This document shows, piece after piece, positions 6,149 through 7,476 of a stretch of 7,476 bases of DNA (its first letter is position 1; the number at the start of each line of letters is the position of its first letter). Below the pieces are notes generated by a model. The model was given only the letters and a program-made list of their open reading frames with translations. It did not search any database and was not told the DNA's origin. The position numbers and the translations under genes are program-made. The stretch spans positions 1 through 7,476 of the forward strand of contig JAJPYW010000117.1 of the NCBI GenBank assembly GCA_021204715.1, in the 5' to 3' direction. The DNA comes from Prevotellaceae bacterium. GTDB taxonomy: Bacteria; Bacteroidota; Bacteroidia; Bacteroidales; Bacteroidaceae.

Positions 6149-6171
6149 AATAACCAAAACAATCAAGCTAT

Positions 6172-6570
6172 ATGTTGAAACAATACAAGGCAAACACGGC
6201 TATCAGTGTGAGCGTGCTCTTGAAGAGCGGCAAGTCCTTGCACGTGTCGTTTACACCGCTGTCGAACGGCACGTCGGTGTTTTCTACCACGGACGAGGAC
6301 GTGCAGCGTGCTTTGGAAGCGCACTACCGTTTCGGAACGTTGTTCCGCGAAGTGGAAGTGGTGCCGGCCGCCGTGCCGCAGGCGGTGAAGCCGGCCGCGG
6401 TGGAGAAGAAGCCGGAGGATGACTTGAAGCACGTGACGGTGAGTGACTTGGGAATGGCGAAGGAGTGGCTGGCAGTCAACATGGGCGTAAGCCGCACGCA
6501 GTTGCGTGGCAGGACGGCTATCTTGGCGGCGGCCGTACAAAACAATGTGGTTTTTGACGGATTGGAATAG
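6172..6570 (+). CDS. Hypothetical 132-aa phage head-associated protein, two-part
   Basis: This protein starts at ATG 6172 after an AT-rich leader and ends with TAG. It has two parts joined by a linker. Residues 1-62 look beta-rich (ISVSVLLKSGKSLHVSFTPL, then a short helix and FGTLFREVEVV). Residues 63-84 are an Ala/Val/Pro/Lys linker. Residues 88-130 form a small helical unit (VSDLGMAKEWLAVNMGVSRTQLRG and a closing helix ending VVFDG) that recalls HeH/LEM-like helix-extended-helix folds seen in phage structural proteins. I know no function for it. From memory, a similar protein follows the capsid gene in Bacteroides prophages. A head decoration or head-completion role is possible but unproven. 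It is separated from the capsid gene by a terminator and from the next gene by only three bases. Confidence 0.75.
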   Translation: MLKQYKANTAISVSVLLKSGKSLHVSFTPLSNGTSVFSTTDEDVQRALEAHYRFGTLFREVEVVPAAVPQAVKPAAVEKKPEDDLKHVTVSDLGMAKEWLAVNMGVSRTQLRGRTAILAAAVQNNVVFDGLE

Positions 6571-6573
6571 GCC

Positions 6574-7215
6574 ATGAGGATATACCCCTTGCATAAAGTG
6601 GAGGCCGATGTGCGGCTCTCTTTGGACCGCAACATGCGTAGCCGGGAGTTGCAGGAATTGGGCGACACGGACACGTTGTCGGTGGACCAAGTGATACGCT
6701 CCAAGATTGTGGAGGCGGTGCGCCGTGTACATTCCGCCGCACCGCTGCATCTTATCGACGGGGGTTACAGTTTCGCCTCGCAACCTTTCTTTTGGGGGAC
6801 GTTGGAAAGTGGCTGGATGCTTCTTCCGGATGATTTCATGCGGTTCGTGGCTTTCCGGATGAGCGACTGGGAACGGCGTGTGACGGACGCGATAACGCCG
6901 GCGGACAGTGACTACGAGTTGCAGTCTTCCCGATTCAAGGGAATACGCGGCACGGCGCAGCGGCCGGTGTGTGCGATTGTGATGCGGCCGGAGGGCCACG
7001 TGATAGAGTTTTACTCTTGCCGCTCGAAGGATGCCACGGTGGCCGAAGCGATGTACTTGCCACAGCCGCGCATGACAAGGCAGGAGGGTATAGGGATATG
7101 CAGCAAATGTTACGAGGCGGTGATATACACGGCTGCCTTGCTTACGCTTACCACATTCGGCGACAAGGAGCGTGCGGCGGCGATGGGTGAGCTTGTGAAA
7201 TCTATATTAAGTTAA
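6574..7215 (+). CDS. Putative head-tail connector (adaptor) protein, 213 aa
   Basis: This is a soluble mixed alpha/beta protein starting at ATG 6574, three bases after the previous stop. An N-terminal helical region (residues about 35-56, VDQVIRSKIVEAVRRVHSAAP) is followed by a segment WMLLPDDFMRFVAFRMSDWER at about 81-101, a strand-rich middle (PVCAIVMRPEGHVIEFYSC), and a C-terminal helix (YEAVIYTAALLTL) with a short CSKC pair at 176-179. The 'LPDDFxRFxxFRMSDW' block recalls connector or ring proteins of podovirus-like and Bacteroides phages, and its place two genes after the capsid fits head completion. The match is from memory and by position, so the function is provisional. The two cysteines could bind metal, but there is only one pair. 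It is probably co-transcribed with the genes on both sides. Confidence 0.65.
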   Translation: MRIYPLHKVEADVRLSLDRNMRSRELQELGDTDTLSVDQVIRSKIVEAVRRVHSAAPLHLIDGGYSFASQPFFWGTLESGWMLLPDDFMRFVAFRMSDWERRVTDAITPADSDYELQSSRFKGIRGTAQRPVCAIVMRPEGHVIEFYSCRSKDATVAEAMYLPQPRMTRQEGIGICSKCYEAVIYTAALLTLTTFGDKERAAAMGELVKSILS

Positions 7216-7220
7216 CGGAC

Positions 7221-7476
7221 ATGAATACCGGCAATCAACAATTCGACGGCAATGTGGCCGTGGCAGGGAATGCGGCGGTGGGTGGCAATCTGAACGTGAA
7301 CGGCAGGACGTTGTTCAAGCAGGACTTGAAGGTGGAGGGGTATCTTGACGCGAAGAACGTGCGCACGCCAAACGTGGGCTTGTTTCTTGACGAAGAGACG
7401 CTGGCGGCCAACCATCCTCGTCCGCGCAACGGCATGTATGCGTTGGTGGGGGACAGCCTGCCGGCGAAGCTGTATG
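7221..7476 (+). CDS. Phage structural (fibre-like) protein, N-terminal fragment (3' end outside window)
   Basis: This protein starts at ATG 7221, five bases after the previous stop, and is open to the window end (85 residues seen). Residues 4-45 fall into seven six-residue units, most beginning with Gly and all with a hydrophobic or small residue at position five (GNQQFD, GNVAVA, GNAAVG, GNLNVN, GRTLFK, QDLKVE, GYLDAK). This is the pattern of a beta-helix or beta-prism as in tail or head fibres. Then comes a segment with NVGLFLDEETL and PRPRNGMYALVGDSLPAKLY. From memory, the 'NG-(W/Y)ALVG(D/N)-LPA' block is common in Bacteroides phage structural proteins and may be a carbohydrate- or partner-binding module. 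It is the third gene of the post-terminator cluster. The exact role cannot be told from the fragment. Confidence 0.75.
   Translation, partial: MNTGNQQFDGNVAVAGNAAVGGNLNVNGRTLFKQDLKVEGYLDAKNVRTPNVGLFLDEETLAANHPRPRNGMYALVGDSLPAKLY
7230..7355 (+). repeat. Hexapeptide-coding repeat in the fibre-like gene
   Basis: Seven consecutive 18-base units encode six-residue repeats. The first four start Gly-Asn, and the fifth position is Phe, Val, Val, Val, Phe, Val, Ala. The repeat is clear at protein level but diverged in DNA, so it reflects structural selection rather than recent duplication. Confidence 0.65.

Noticed and set aside
4540..6162. A 540-codon open frame on the - strand across the capsid gene
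   Set aside because: It is His/Arg/Leu-rich without motifs, runs through the terminator, and opposes a gene with clear context.
1..7476. CRISPR array, tRNA, rRNA or insertion sequence
   Set aside because: No regularly spaced repeats, cloverleaf, rRNA-like stretch, transposase or terminal inverted repeats were seen on reading both strands.

Overview
The window is a piece of a tailed-phage or prophage genome covering the head and DNA-packaging module, most likely from a phage of Bacteroidales. The phage assignment rests on a complete large terminase with ATPase and nuclease motifs, a capsid-sized protein preceded by a scaffold-like protein, a portal-like C-terminus, and a string of small structural-type genes. 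The Bacteroidales assignment is softer. It rests on an exact TAnnTTTG promoter element in the main divergent gap, AT-rich rather than strong Shine-Dalgarno leaders before several starts, and remembered similarity of several proteins to Bacteroides prophage proteins. The DNA is fairly GC-rich for Bacteroides, so an Alistipes-like host is possible.

Layout. (1) 2-280, rightward: C-terminus of a probable portal protein. (2) 277-3591, leftward: an operon read as a 133-aa unknown protein (possible small terminase), a compact rhomboid intramembrane serine protease, TerL, and a 109-aa unknown protein. Its genes overlap or nearly abut, and its last stop overlaps the portal stop. (3) 3592-3724: the divergent control region. 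(4) 3725-6078, rightward: probable scaffold and the major capsid protein, followed by a perfect-stem terminator at 6120-6148. (5) 6172-7476, rightward: a 132-aa head-associated unknown protein, a 213-aa possible head-tail connector, and the start of a structural protein whose N-terminus is a hexapeptide repeat.

How it fits together: the scaffold would direct capsid protein assembly around the portal, TerL would fill the shell with DNA, and the small downstream proteins would complete the head-tail junction. Two features do not fit a textbook head module. A rhomboid protease with all its catalytic and oxyanion residues sits in the terminase operon, translationally coupled to terL. The capsid protein begins with what looks like a signal peptide or membrane helix. 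No ordinary soluble capsid-maturation protease is visible in the window. The proposal that the rhomboid acts on the capsid leader is the most interesting hypothesis here, but it is inference, with a topology problem described below.
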